From: Verpa conica
Lineage: Eukaryota; Ascomycota; Pezizomycetes; Pezizales; Morchellaceae
Direction of reading: 5' to 3'
Length of the DNA: 64,000 nt
NCBI GenBank assembly: GCA_033030425.1
Contig: JAUFSD010000003.1
Coordinates: 2,852,001 to 2,916,000 of the forward strand
The notes below the pieces were generated by a model that was not told the origin of the DNA, did no database searches, and worked only from the letters and a program-made list of their open reading frames with translations. The position numbers were made by a program, and so were the translations under genes. This document shows positions 11,795 through 22,600 of this stretch, piece by piece (position 1 is the stretch's first letter; every line of letters starts with the position of its first letter).

Positions 11795-13011
11795 TTACTT
11801 GAAATTATTCTTCATGTCGCGAAGCTTCTTCATGACCTGGATTGGGTCAATTTCGCCTGTCACTTTCTGAATACCAGGATCCTTTCATATCGTCAGCTAT
11901 TGTCCCACAAAAACGATAGCCAGAGGGCACCGACATCAACTCGCATGAAAACGTTGTGTTGCTAAAATTTGTCAGTAAACTCAATACATTTTATAGATAG
12001 CAGGAGACCAACATACCTTTTCATCGTAGATAGTAAACTTTCCTTGAGTTTCCTCATTCTCGCTGCAGAACTTAACTAGCTTCTGCACCGGAACTGTGTT
12101 CATAACATACTGCCCGAATTTTATGTTCGATTTTGTATACTCATGTCCTGGGTAGACCTTTGTGTCATCTGGCAGTGCAGCCAAAGTTGTGTTTAGAGCT
12201 TTGTGCATCTCCTCAGGCGTTCCCTCGAAGAAACGACCACAACCTGTAAATAATAAGCAACTAGATGGCTACGATTATCTTATTGAACCTTACCAGCAAT
12301 GAACAAAGTATCACCAGTAAAAACTACTTTATCATCTCCATCCTCCATAAAATAGCAAATACTGTCTTGGGTATGGCAAGGTGTGTGAAGCGACTTTACA
12401 GTTATCCCATCACCAATCTTGAAAATCTCGCCATCCTTCAAGATTTTCGTAACACCCTCGCAGTCTTTACCTCCCAGGATAGGGACGGGATATTCTTTGA
12501 GCTATAGAAGCGTGAGTAAACCTTAGCACACCAGAGAAAGAACTCAAACGCGTACCAACTCCTTATTTCCTCCGGCATGATCGTAATGGCTTATTCGGCC
12601 CGATCAGCATTTGTCCGCTAAACACAGCTCGACGGAATTAGCTTACTGGTGGGTATTGATGATTGCCTTAAGGTTAATATTATTCGCAGCTAACTCCTTC
12701 TGCAAGAATGGCAGCACCCTAAAAACAAATGTCAGACAGAACCCTGGTATACTACCAAGAGCACAATCATACTCGGGTGGATTCGCCGGATCCACAATCA
12801 TAGCATCCTTCGTCTTATCATCGATAACAAGATAAGCATAGTTATCGTGGCTCCCGGTCCCTTTAGATATGTTTAGCACGGTTATAGAAATCATAGGGCT
12901 AGAGAGCTACATACACATGGGAATCGACTTGATATGCATAGCTCGGAATTGTGATGCGGAAGTGATTGACGATAGACACGCCTTTGCAATACCGGTTCTT
13001 AACAAGAACAT
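11795..13011 (-). CDS. GLO2: Glyoxalase II (hydroxyacylglutathione hydrolase), with in-frame mitochondrial-type N-terminal extension
   Basis: Hydrolyses S-D-lactoylglutathione to D-lactate and glutathione, the second step of methylglyoxal detoxification. It belongs to the metallo-beta-lactamase fold. Exons are 13011-12915, 12860-12773, 12718-12647, 12589-12556, 12501-12294, 12243-12017, 11961-11935 and 11881-11795, giving 279 aa; all phases agree over seven 50-57-nt introns. The binuclear metal motif THHHYDHAGG is at about residues 84-93 and is itself split by an intron. [13 protein letters not shown] and PGHEYTKSN follow. The C-terminus ([14 protein letters not shown]) matches the family. 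A second ATG at 12939 starts the usual fungal N-terminus ([11 protein letters not shown]). The 24 residues before it ([12 protein letters not shown] and onward) have basic, Ser-rich and no acidic residues, as in a mitochondrial presequence. The two ATGs may give mitochondrial and cytosolic forms. Confidence 0.92.
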
Positions 13012-13039
13012 TGGAGATCAAGGGATCTGTCGTCAGTCA

Positions 13040-13150
13040 CCGTCTGGCGACGAACAGGGATTATATCAAGTGCTTTGTAAGCAAAGAAAAGCCAAGCTAA
13101 GATACTTTACTACCTATTGGCTCCAAACCCCCTTGTTCGTCGACAGACGG
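13040..13150 (-). promoter_or_regulatory. Inverted repeat (potential 20-bp hairpin) in the GLO2 5' leader/promoter
   Basis: The arms at 13040-13059 and 13131-13150 are complementary at 18 of 20 positions with a 71-nt spacer. The nearer arm begins 28 nt upstream of the first GLO2 ATG. If transcribed it would form a stable stem in the leader. It could also be a transcription-factor palindrome. Function is not known. Confidence 0.5.
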
Positions 13151-14477
13151 CTCGTCACAACTAGGTAAACTACTATATAGTACATAAATAGTAATTAGGT
13201 AATTACGTCATCGTGGGTTTACTTAGAAGGCATTGGCATCGGCCCGGGGCCCTGTGGTACTGAGTTATCATGTAACCTACCCTGTGTTTCAATATCACAT
13301 CACAGTACTGAGAAATTAAGGGATATTTACATAATATAGTCAGCTAGAGCCTAAAGAAGTACCTTATATACATTATGTACATAGGTAGCCATCTAAGCTC
13401 TGCAGGTCCCCAAAAAACCCAAACAGTATTATAGCGACTACAGTAAACCTATAACAAAGTATCATTGATACCTAGACCCGAAACTCAAGTATAACCCCGG
13501 GTTACCCTACCTCCCAGTTCATGCCCTATTACCAAAGTAGGAAACTGATTTACTAACGACTACCTCTAAAGACAGGTACCAATACTTCTAACATGAGCCT
13601 GGTGCGAAAACAGGTACCCTTGAAGCGTGTGTACTTCTTCTTCCTAATTACCCTTCGATTATTTACCGTTTGTTCTTAGTCAACTAAAGTCAATTGTATG
13701 GGAGATTTGTCATGACTAATTTGCAAAATCTAGAAGATTACAGAAGGATAGAATTAAGCTAAGAGACTCTAATAAGAGGTTCTGCGATGAAATTGTGGAT
13801 TTAAGCTACAGGTGAATTAAAGTGGATGCTAGTGGCCTATGAGTGTTATGATACGATGTGATGTATGGTAGCAGCAAATTAGGAGTACTATTTTTTTTAG
13901 CGCTTAATGGAGGGACAACTGGGCTAGGCATAACATTTCTAAATGATAGCGAGTTGTTATACTAGTTATTCTTTCCATATGTTATATGGTGCCCGTGGAT
14001 GGTTGCTTGGTGCTTAGTAATGTAATCAATATCTCTAAAATGTCCAAAGAAAATTTCAGACTTTTTCCAGTACGTACTGTGGTACATCTCTAGTCGATGT
14101 GGCTAGTAGCTTAAATAAATAGCTTCATGACTTCCATGTTACAACAATATTATCATACATATTTTATGACACTGTTGATTGGTCGTTCTGCACTCTGTTG
14201 GACACAGAATAGCCTACAGTACATGTACTTCATCTATCTACATGAAGCTTGGCAGTGGAATTCTTTTCAGGCCCCCCTTCTTTTTCTTTACGACGCTAGC
14301 CACTTTAATTGAATTGATGTGCCATTATACCTATTTGTGTACCCACTTCTCCCCTCACGATAAACCAACATAAAAAACGCTCCTATCACACGAATAATCT
14401 ATAACGCCGCCAATGCAGAATCGAAACAAAAGGGCATCAATATAATCCCACAGCCTTCAAGACTACCGTAAACAACC
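13151..14477. other. AT-rich intergenic region between GLO2 and EXO1
   Basis: It lies upstream of GLO2 and downstream of EXO1 (both minus strand). It contains no convincing gene, RNA or transposon end. Open frames near 14127-14373 are short and of AT-rich chance composition. Confidence 0.5.
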
Positions 14478-16612
14478 CTATCGTCTCAACATAAAAGCCT
14501 CCAAACCTTTTCCAAATCCCTGACTCTCAACCTCGCTCCCTTGGCTCTCCTCACCCCCTACACCCGCTATAACATCCTCAAAACTTACTATATCGCCCTC
14601 AATACTGTCCTGGCTATCCTCTCCTGCTCCGACCGTATGCGGTATCTGCATCTTCGCTGATCCTACTTCAGATCCCCTTCTAAACTGCTGCATAAACCCG
14701 TTTTTTCCAGCCCTCATTTTAGAAGTTCCAACCCGCTGCTTCTCTACAAATTTTGCCAACTTCCCGTTTGGCGTACCTTTGAAAACAAAATCTGCTTTCA
14801 GCGATCTTGCAACTTTTTGGATTCCAGTCTCCTCTTCCTCTTCTTCTACTACTGTACCATCAGGTAGATATTCAGGTTTTAGTGATGCTTGTATTGCTTT
14901 TTCAAGGTCTGATAATTCCTTTACTATAACTTCTTCCTTTCCTGACTTTGGTAGTGCCGCTTGTACGGGTTTCTTCGGTATCGGTGTTTCAAGAGCTGCA
15001 GCGCTACTAACAACCCTCCTCCCACTTCCCAGATCCCCAAGTGGCCGACGGGATTGTAGATGCTTGGGGGTGTTAAAGAAGGCGCTCCGCTCCCCGGTGA
15101 CTCTCACATTCTCGTCTTGTCCAAAAGTTCTTGGCCTCTTGGGTGGCAGGTCGGTTTTAGGCTCTTCCTCTGAGTTTCGTTTCTTCGTTGTCGGGGTCAA
15201 ACACGACGAAGAAGGTCTCGGCGCGGTGAATGCCTTACGAATAATCTGCGCATTCGTTGACCTCATACCCAGTGGGGTTCGCGGCGGTGGCGCAGTGGTA
15301 GAGGCAGGGGTAGTGAAGAAGGATGTAATATTTACATTTTGCGCGACGTTTTTCGAGGAAACGCGGGGCAGAAACTTCTTACTCGACTACTTTAGGTTAG
15401 CACTGAGGAAGGGTTAGAAAGTAATATGTGATAACTACGAAAGTCACTTACAGTAGCGCATGATTGAATGGGAAGTGGTTTTGGTGTGTAGCGTGGTACG
15501 TTGGAAAGGTTGAAGGGGAGTTTAGTCATAGGATCTAGATCACCACGCGCAACGCCACGGGCGAGATTTTGTTCCACTTCGCTGTTACATGTTAGGGTAT
15601 GTTTAGGATAGCAAAGGGGGCGAGGTTACGTACCCTCCGATGAAAACGAGGGCTTCCCCAGTGAGTGGTTCCTCCGGCTCAGTACACATCACCATCGTAT
15701 CATTTTTTGGGCACCAGACTCGCTGGTGGAGAAAGGTGAGTTCTGCTTGTTTAAACTTTCCAAGGTAGTCGGCGGGGACAGACATCCTTCCTTCCAGTTT
15801 AATCGCGCGAATGATGTTCTCAACTGTTTTATGGGAGCGTACAAAGCCATGTGCTTTCTTAAGACCGATACCTTTAATGCTTGGGAGATAATCACAACCA
15901 GATAGGATCGCCATCATACGAAATTTTGCGTCGGTCCAGTCAACAAGGGATAGATCTGTGTTGCCAGCGAAACGGCCACGGTTAAACTCAACGCAGTTAC
16001 CAGAGCGGTCCATCTTCGTTACCAGAAGCCGTACACCAAACACGAGAAGGTCAGAGTCCTCTGATATAACCCCATCAATCACCCCCGTCTTCTCAAGGTA
16101 ATAGAGCTGCGCATCGGCCTCATAAGGCGCAACTACATACTCCACCCTAGCTGCCTTACAAGCTTCGATGACTGCTTTCGCCATAAGTGGCGTCACATCC
16201 ACCGCTTTCTGCAGAATATCCATCGCCGCACTCTTATTCGTCTTTAGCAGCTCCAGCCCCTTCTGTCGGCTTTCCTCACGGCGTTCTTCGCGGCCCGTCT
16301 CGGTACCCGCCTTTGAGGGAAGGTAGTCTCCATCGAATACCAGATATGGTGTGATACCATGATATTGCAGCAATCTAATCCGCTCCATGCAGTAGTCTAC
16401 ATACCGGGTAGTAGGCGTACCCTGGACAAGATCGAGGGCGCATGAGATGGCGCCTTTGTGCAGCCAGCTGTAGGTGTCGACACCGAGAGTAAGGCCTTTG
16501 TATCTTTCAACGTGTCCGGGATCTTTGATGGAGTCAAGCCATTTATAGAGCCCTAGGGGAGTAAGTATATGATGAGATAAAAGAGCGGAGGGTACATACC
16601 TGTGATACCCAT
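14478..16612 (-). CDS. EXO1: Exonuclease 1 (XPG/RAD2 family 5'-3' exonuclease)
   Basis: 5'-3' exonuclease and flap endonuclease acting in mismatch repair, double-strand-break resection and telomere processing. Exons are 16612-16600 (only 13 nt, encoding MGIT plus one base), 16552-15634, 15581-15452 and 15386-14478; phases agree and the product is 656 aa. The N-terminal XPG domain (MGITGLYKWLDS, GVDTYSWLHK, VFDGDYLPSK) and the internal XPG domain (APYEADAQL, SEDSDLLVFG) carry the acidic metal ligands. They are followed by the helix-hairpin-helix segment (GCDYLPSIKGIGLKKA) and the family sequence ARGDLDPMTK. The C-terminal 250 residues are Ser/Pro/Lys-rich and unstructured, with basic KKR and PPKRPR patches as possible nuclear signals. 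They end in an acidic stretch and FMLRR. GLYKWL rather than FEN1 motifs distinguish EXO1. Two ACGCGT boxes lie about 175-190 bp upstream. Confidence 0.93.
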
Positions 16613-16784
16613 GACTTCTCCCGGCTATATAGAAACGGCTGAGAGATGTGCACTTAGTAGTATAGATACTTACAATAAACAAACAGAGCTGAGGGGGCTC
16701 GAGGAGAGGCAAAGGTACATCAGCCACTAGTCGGCTTGTCGTTAAGGATACTTGACCCAGCGAGCGGGAGACGAGATGGCGGTA

Positions 16785-16801
16785 ACGCGTCTAAAACGCG
16801 T
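16785..16801 (-). promoter_or_regulatory. Two ACGCGT (MluI cell-cycle box) sites upstream of EXO1
   Basis: Palindromic ACGCGT is present at 16785-16790 and 16796-16801, with starts 11 bp apart (about one helical turn), some 175-190 bp upstream of the EXO1 ATG. ACGCGT is the core site of the MBF (Mbp1/Swi6 type) G1/S regulator in yeasts, which controls DNA-replication and repair genes. That it acts here is inference. Confidence 0.6.
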
Positions 16802-17510
16802 TGGTGTTTGCACTTTACGATAAGGAGGGAAAGGGTTAGCGCGCCAAGAATACTTGTCTCAGTTAAAATTCCCGCCGGCATTATAAGATGCCTACATCAG
16901 CTTTGGTTACGGGGGTTGCAGACATCTATACATTTCAATTTTATACTCGTATACTGATATAACTATCTGTATTTTTATGATTGAAAAGAAACCTTCCTTC
17001 CTTCACATAAAATCACTCGAATCCACTCACCCTGCTAGAGTACATGTAGTTCTTTCCTTATGGTCTTGATGTGGTTACATTTATTGAACCTGTTAAAGAT
17101 AAGCAAATAATCTTCTCTAGGCCGTTGTGTATTATTTGAGGCTGAATATGCATTATAGCCCAGCTAGTAAGTGCATGTAAACTATAAAAAGAAAAGAGTC
17201 ACCTACTCCTACTTATGTATAATGAATATTCATTCTATATACTCCCAAGCCAATGAGTTCGAGTAAGTACGTTTTACGGCTCGTATTTATGCATCTACAC
17301 AGCCTCGGTGTGATTGTAATTACCCGCCTAATATGCGCCAATGATTGTTTAAAAATTTTTAATCTCTACTACACCCGGCTTAGGCCTTTCGCATCTTTTG
17401 GGTGGTAGTAACAATAACCACAGAAATGATGGGTATAGGTATAGAATCCTCCTATTAACAATCCATTCCCTCTAAAAGTAATCACACAACCTAGCTGGAA
17501 TATCCCACTA
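16802..17510. other. Intergenic region between PNKP 3' end and the EXO1 promoter
   Basis: AT-rich DNA with no recognisable gene. An open frame at 16736-16957 overlaps the EXO1 promoter boxes and has no family features. Confidence 0.5.
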
Positions 17511-18980
17511 TTAAGTCCAGAACTTACACCAAAGCTCCCTCTCCTTCTCATCTCCCTGCCACTCGAAATCGACTTTATAAACTTCATTTAATCCCTCATC
17601 TACTTTCGGCTCGACAAAACGTCCCTTGAATCCCGCAAATGCGATCCTTGGAACCATCTCTCTTCCTTCTGGGTTCACAGCTGCTCCGCCGAATGCACGT
17701 ACGGCTGCATTATGAGTACAGAGTTCCACACTAGCTGTGAAATGTATGCATCTTATCGGTACTTTTGTTTCCCTTGCTAGGTCAACCCAAAGCTTTCGGG
17801 TTGCGAGGTCCGCATTCGTGTTATCGACTGTGATGCTTTTACCCGCGGAGAGGCGCTCTCGTGCGACTTTGAGGCACTTAGGTTTGCTTTTAAGAGTGTC
17901 TTGGTTTATGTGTTCGTATCCAAGTGGCTTTAGGTTGCGGCGGTAGAAGGTCGATTTACCGGAGCCAGGAGAGCCGCAGAAAAGGATAATTTCTTGGATT
18001 TTGGTGTTGGGGGTGAATGATTGTTTGGTGGTTGTGGTTGTGGTTGTGGTGACTGTTGTAGTGGTGGTTATGGTATTAGAAGTGATATAGGTAGAGGGGT
18101 TGAATCTGTGAGACATTGGCTTTGGAGCTTCATTGAGAAAGAATTCTTCAGGCGTGTGGAAGCCAATCTTGAGGTTCATCGCCCAGTTTCTGTCCGCCGA
18201 TTAGGATATTTATAGGTAAAAAGGCGGAGGAAAGAAGCCATACCGGTCTGTATCTGAAAAGTCTCCCTCTCTGCCTGCTGCATCACCAACTAGGTAGCTC
18301 CCCTCCAGGTCAATGCCTTTTGATTCACTAACTACGTCGAGATCTAGGTCATCCAGTAACTCCTCCCACATACCCGGTCGCGGTTTCCGATATTTATCGT
18401 TTGCAGTCGCCGCATACACAAGTATACCTGGTATACCTAGTGATGTGAACATCGCACCTAATTTTACTTTAAAGGCCATCTGACGAACAGAATCTTTTAT
18501 TGGATCAGGAATTCCGTTTTGGTTCGTGAATATGACGATTTGGCACCCTTGCTCGTGCAGGGACTTGAGCTTTGAGGGGACGGAGGTGTGCCACCATTTC
18601 CAGTCTTGGGCATCTTTAGCGAACTTATTTCCGGAGACTGTTGAGATGAGGGTAGAGTCCTGTTATCACCTACTGTTAGCTCTCACCTAGTATTACCCAT
18701 CCAATATTATACCCACAAGGTCGAATCCTGCAACTTTCAGCTTCCCTGTCGCTTGTGGTGGAGAAGCGTTTGCCCCCTCATTGGGTTTAGGAGAGTATTT
18801 TCCAACCAAGAGGGTCTTAGAGACGAGTTTCCAGGTTGTGGGTTCAGGCTCCTTCTGGGAGGAGGGCTTGAAGAAGTTGGAGACGCTTGCGGCTGTAGTT
18901 GTGGATTTGGACTTGGCTTTTCGCTTCGTAGGGGTTGAGGCGGAGGACTCGGATTTACGTTTTCGGGGGGTGGAGGACAT
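17511..18980 (-). CDS. PNK1: Bifunctional polynucleotide 5'-kinase/3'-phosphatase
   Basis: Cleans DNA break ends by removing 3'-phosphates and phosphorylating 5'-OH, for single-strand-break repair and end joining. Exons from the preferred ATG are 18980-18717, 18659-18244 and 18189-17511 (452 aa, phases agree). An N-terminal basic region (PRKRKSES, TKRKAKSKS) looks nuclear; it contains SVSNFFKP, which resembles a PCNA-binding box. The HAD phosphatase domain starts at FDLDST (about 86-91), where Ser replaces the usual Gly of DxDGT, and continues with IFTNQNG and KPRPGMWE. The kinase domain has a P-loop GSPGSGKST near residue 298 and VDNTNAD. A Thr-rich linker coded by ACN repeats joins the two. 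No FHA domain is present, as in other fungi. An in-frame ATG at 19175 would add 65 residues with basic, mitochondrial-like composition. I prefer 18980 because an ACGCGT box lies inside that extension. Confidence 0.92.
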
Positions 18981-19106
18981 GGTACGTGTGAAGAGTGTAG
19001 AGAAATATAGTATAAATTTTTGTGTTTGTGGCGTCAAGAGTGAATTTGAGAGATTGAGAGGGTTTCTGGGGCTAGATACTGATACGAGGGTCCGCATTCC
19101 AGGGAG

Positions 19107-19112
19107 ACGCGT
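19107..19112 (-). promoter_or_regulatory. ACGCGT box upstream of PNKP
   Basis: A single ACGCGT lies about 130 bp upstream of the preferred PNKP ATG at 18980. It has the same core as the EXO1 and RFC1 boxes, so the three genes could share G1/S control. It falls inside the longer open frame that starts at 19175, which argues that transcription starts downstream of it. Confidence 0.45.
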
Positions 19113-19271
19113 TAATGAAGTCGCGTTGCAGGCTATCACACGTCGGGGTTGACTCACATTGGGTGATAGCAACATTGCACAACATCACAGCTCAATGACT
19201 CTGAAGCTTCTTGAGTCATTGAAGTGTTTGCTAGTGTACAATTTATGATAACTGCACGCACAGCGACCGGT

Positions 19272-19346
19272 AAAAAAGATCGAGATTATAGTAGTAGGAT
19301 TGGCCACAATACCCTGGTAACAGACCCTGGTTTCTCGATCTTTTTT
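19272..19346. repeat. Perfect 14-bp inverted repeat
   Basis: The arms at 19272-19285 (AAAAAAGATCGAGA) and 19333-19346 (TCTCGATCTTTTTT) are exact reverse complements around a 47-nt spacer. They lie between URB1 and PNKP. No clean TA flank is seen, so I do not call it a transposon. Confidence 0.5.
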
Positions 19347-19606
19347 GTGGTACGCTGTAGGTGAGCTCCCGGGAGAAGGTATTATTAGGTTAATTTGCAG
19401 TCACATGTGATGGTTGCTAAGTTTAATTTGATAGTGTGATGTTGAGGATACAGGTGATTTTATAGTAGCACAACAAGTGCGAGTATGTATGAGGTATTTC
19501 CTCTCTATAGAAGGGGGTCCCGTGACCTAACCCGAAAAGCTAAGCACTAATCCCTATCCCACTAAAAACTTCTAGATTATACATATGGTATCTCTATCAC
19601 AGCTGC

Positions 19607-22600
19607 CTAATTTACAAAAATCCCTTCAATAAGATGAGATTCGATATTCCCTATCCCCCACTCATTCACATGTTTCTTGGCCGAAGACTCATAGAGTCTT
19701 GCAGCAAGTCTCTTAAAAACAGTTCCATCCTTTTCATTGGAGCTATGCTGTTGCTGCTCAATGAACGAAAGTATACCATTCCGAGTAATCAGTGTTGTTC
19801 CACCCCCTTCAATACCTGCAGTGTTCCAGAGAAGTTCAATAATCTTTTCCTTTGCTCTATCAGTGGAATAGGGAGATATATAGAGATTGAGACAGCTACC
19901 AAAGACCTTGCGTTTACGGTAGATATCCAAGTCCTGTATATTTATGTAAGTAGGTAATGTAATAGGAAAGAATATCAGAATCTATACCTCAATGGTCCTT
20001 AGCCCCGCAGTCAACACGTTCAGAATCCATGCAATCTCTTTCTGATACTCGTCTTCCTTATTAAGCGCTGGAATCTGTAGCATATGCGGTAGATCATAAA
20101 GATCTAGTAGAGGTGCACGAAGAAGAAGCATCATGACCTTTTCATAGAGGAAATGTGCAGGATTTGCAACAACCAGAACAGCCTGGGCAACGAAGACACC
20201 TGTGATGGTTGGGATGGGGTGTTTTAGACCTGGTTGGGAGTCTTCGATTTCTTTTGCATTGATAGAGGCAAGAAGTGCGCAGAGAATTTGAAGCATTTGG
20301 GTCTTTTCACGGTAGGTTGAGTCCTAATGGGCCTTAGGGTTAGTATTGTAAGATAGGGTTGAGCGGGGATAATAGTTACCTCTAGCTTTGCGACTATGGA
20401 ACCGATGTATCCAATCGCCATCTTACGGACAGTAATACGGTCAGAACAAAGACCCACGATTGCGAGCCCTAGGCAATGACTCTCAATAACAGCCTGGACA
20501 TCTACAGCCTGTCCATCTGAGAGGAGAAATGCGAGTACGGGTAGGATGAACTCTAGGTCGTAAGTCTTAGGAAAGTGTTTATCCTCAATTTTTGCAGCAG
20601 CCATAAAAGAATCTAGTTCTTCTAATTCCGCCCGTAAAATTACAGGTTTATTGGGTGAAGATTGGAGGACACTTCTTGCTAATGTTTTCGCATCAATCGC
20701 AACAGTGAGACGTCCTCGTGTTCGTGAGATCAACGGAGTTCCTCCTGCGTTCTCCTCTACTGACCATGATGTGATCCGGGTGGCACAGCTACGCGCTAGA
20801 TGAGCTTCGATCTCAGTGACGATTTCGAGTAACGCGGTATCGATGATGTCGTTCGAGCCTCGATAGAGAGCTAGGACTCCGTCTAGAGTTGTGACATTGG
20901 ATTGCCGGGATCTTTCTAAGGAGAAAAGTCGGTAAATTAGGTATGCGGTGCGGTGAGTGATTTCCTGGGTGCTGAAATAACTATCACGCAGCCGTAGGGA
21001 ATTTTGGGAGTGCCCTAGAATTATCTGCAGTAGCTTTGCAAGATCAAGAAACTTTGGGATTAAACCGTTAGGATGGATTACTATAGAACGATAAGTTATA
21101 TTCTTACCTTTGCCGATAATTTAGAAACTATCACAGTGACAAAATAGACTACTTCGGGAACATGGATGTGTTTTAGCAAGCTGGTTTCGAGGATGGCGTT
21201 CAACGTTACTCTTGGGATAGAAGAAGTGAGATTTATTTTTCTGCTATTAAGTAGCAGCCCTAAGAAATTAGAATATGGTATAATAGGGCGCTTTAATGAA
21301 AGAAGCTTACCTAGTTGCTTGGTAAAGTCCACAATTTTCTCCGAAAGTACTTCATCTTCAGCAAACCGTCTTGTCAGGTGATCAAATACCATCAATAGCC
21401 AACTCCGTAGTTCGGCCGACTCTAGTTCCTCTGTACTAATATCCCGAATGAGGGTATCAAGAAGTGCGACTGTCTTAGCTGTAAGAGTACTCTTTCGATT
21501 ATCACTTGTGACATGTTTAAGAACACGCTTTTTGTCTAATGAGTTAAACAATGATGCTACCCTTTGCAAAACTTCGATCTGGGCCGCATCAGGAAGGCCA
21601 TCAAACATGCTCTCGTGCGCAGCGGAGAAGAGCCTCTCCATCTTCTGTTTTACCTCTGCATCTACTGATTTCTCCCACTCAAATGTATTTGCGCCTTGTT
21701 TAGGTACCGAAAAACCTTCTAGTAATGCTGAAAGATATCTGGAAAGGTGAGGAATGTTTTTTCCGTTTCGTAGATTTCTTTCTAAAGTAACTAGAGCCGT
21801 GTTACGTACCGACTCGACCTGCATTATCAAAGCACAATCAAGTGATATTGTCCATTCGTGTAATTCGGCTTCAAAGTTCATGTTATATGGTCCAGCGTCT
21901 AGAGATGCAACTTTATCCTTTGGTGTAGAAATTATGTACTCCGTAAGAGCCTCACAGAGCGTCTTAGGCACATCCGTTGTTTCTAAAAGGGCTTCTAGGT
22001 CTTTTATAGGTAGGTATTTCTTCCTTGGAGGTAATTGCTGTAGTAGTAGTACTAGAATATCAAACTCCAGCTCATTGGGGTCGTCTTTCATAAGAATCTT
22101 TCTAATAAAATCCAAAATACCATTTGATGAAAAAAATCGCGCAGTTGTAGTATGGTAGGTGGATATAACCTGGAAGAATTAGTCACCAGTAAGTACATTA
22201 TTTATCTAGATAGCAAAAGTACCTCGGAACGGTAAGAGTCGCTAGGACTGTGCTCGAAATAGTGGCCCATGGTTTCAAGAGAATGCTTTACACGCTCACA
22301 AATATCACTCAAGACTGGCTCGTAGCCATTGAAATTGTTTGCCAGAACTTCTAAATATCCTATACAATAGTCAGTAACTATTGAACACGGCGTCACAGGA
22401 ACTTACTTTTCGAGAAGTATGCATATCTCCGGAAATCCTGGATTTCTGTTGATGACCCCTGTACTTCTACGGGTAAGCCAAGGAATGACTTCACCCACTC
22501 GCTATTAGTAGCAAGCATCTTCTTCGCATCTCTCCAGATGCTAGAATCTTCCCCCTCTTCCTTAAAGCGTGCCAAAGTGACCTCCAAGAGATTCATTAAC

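Noticed and set aside
14779..15417. 212-codon plus-strand frame opposite EXO1
   Set aside because: Antisense shadow of the EXO1 C-terminal exon; Ser/Phe-rich composition mirrors the coding strand.
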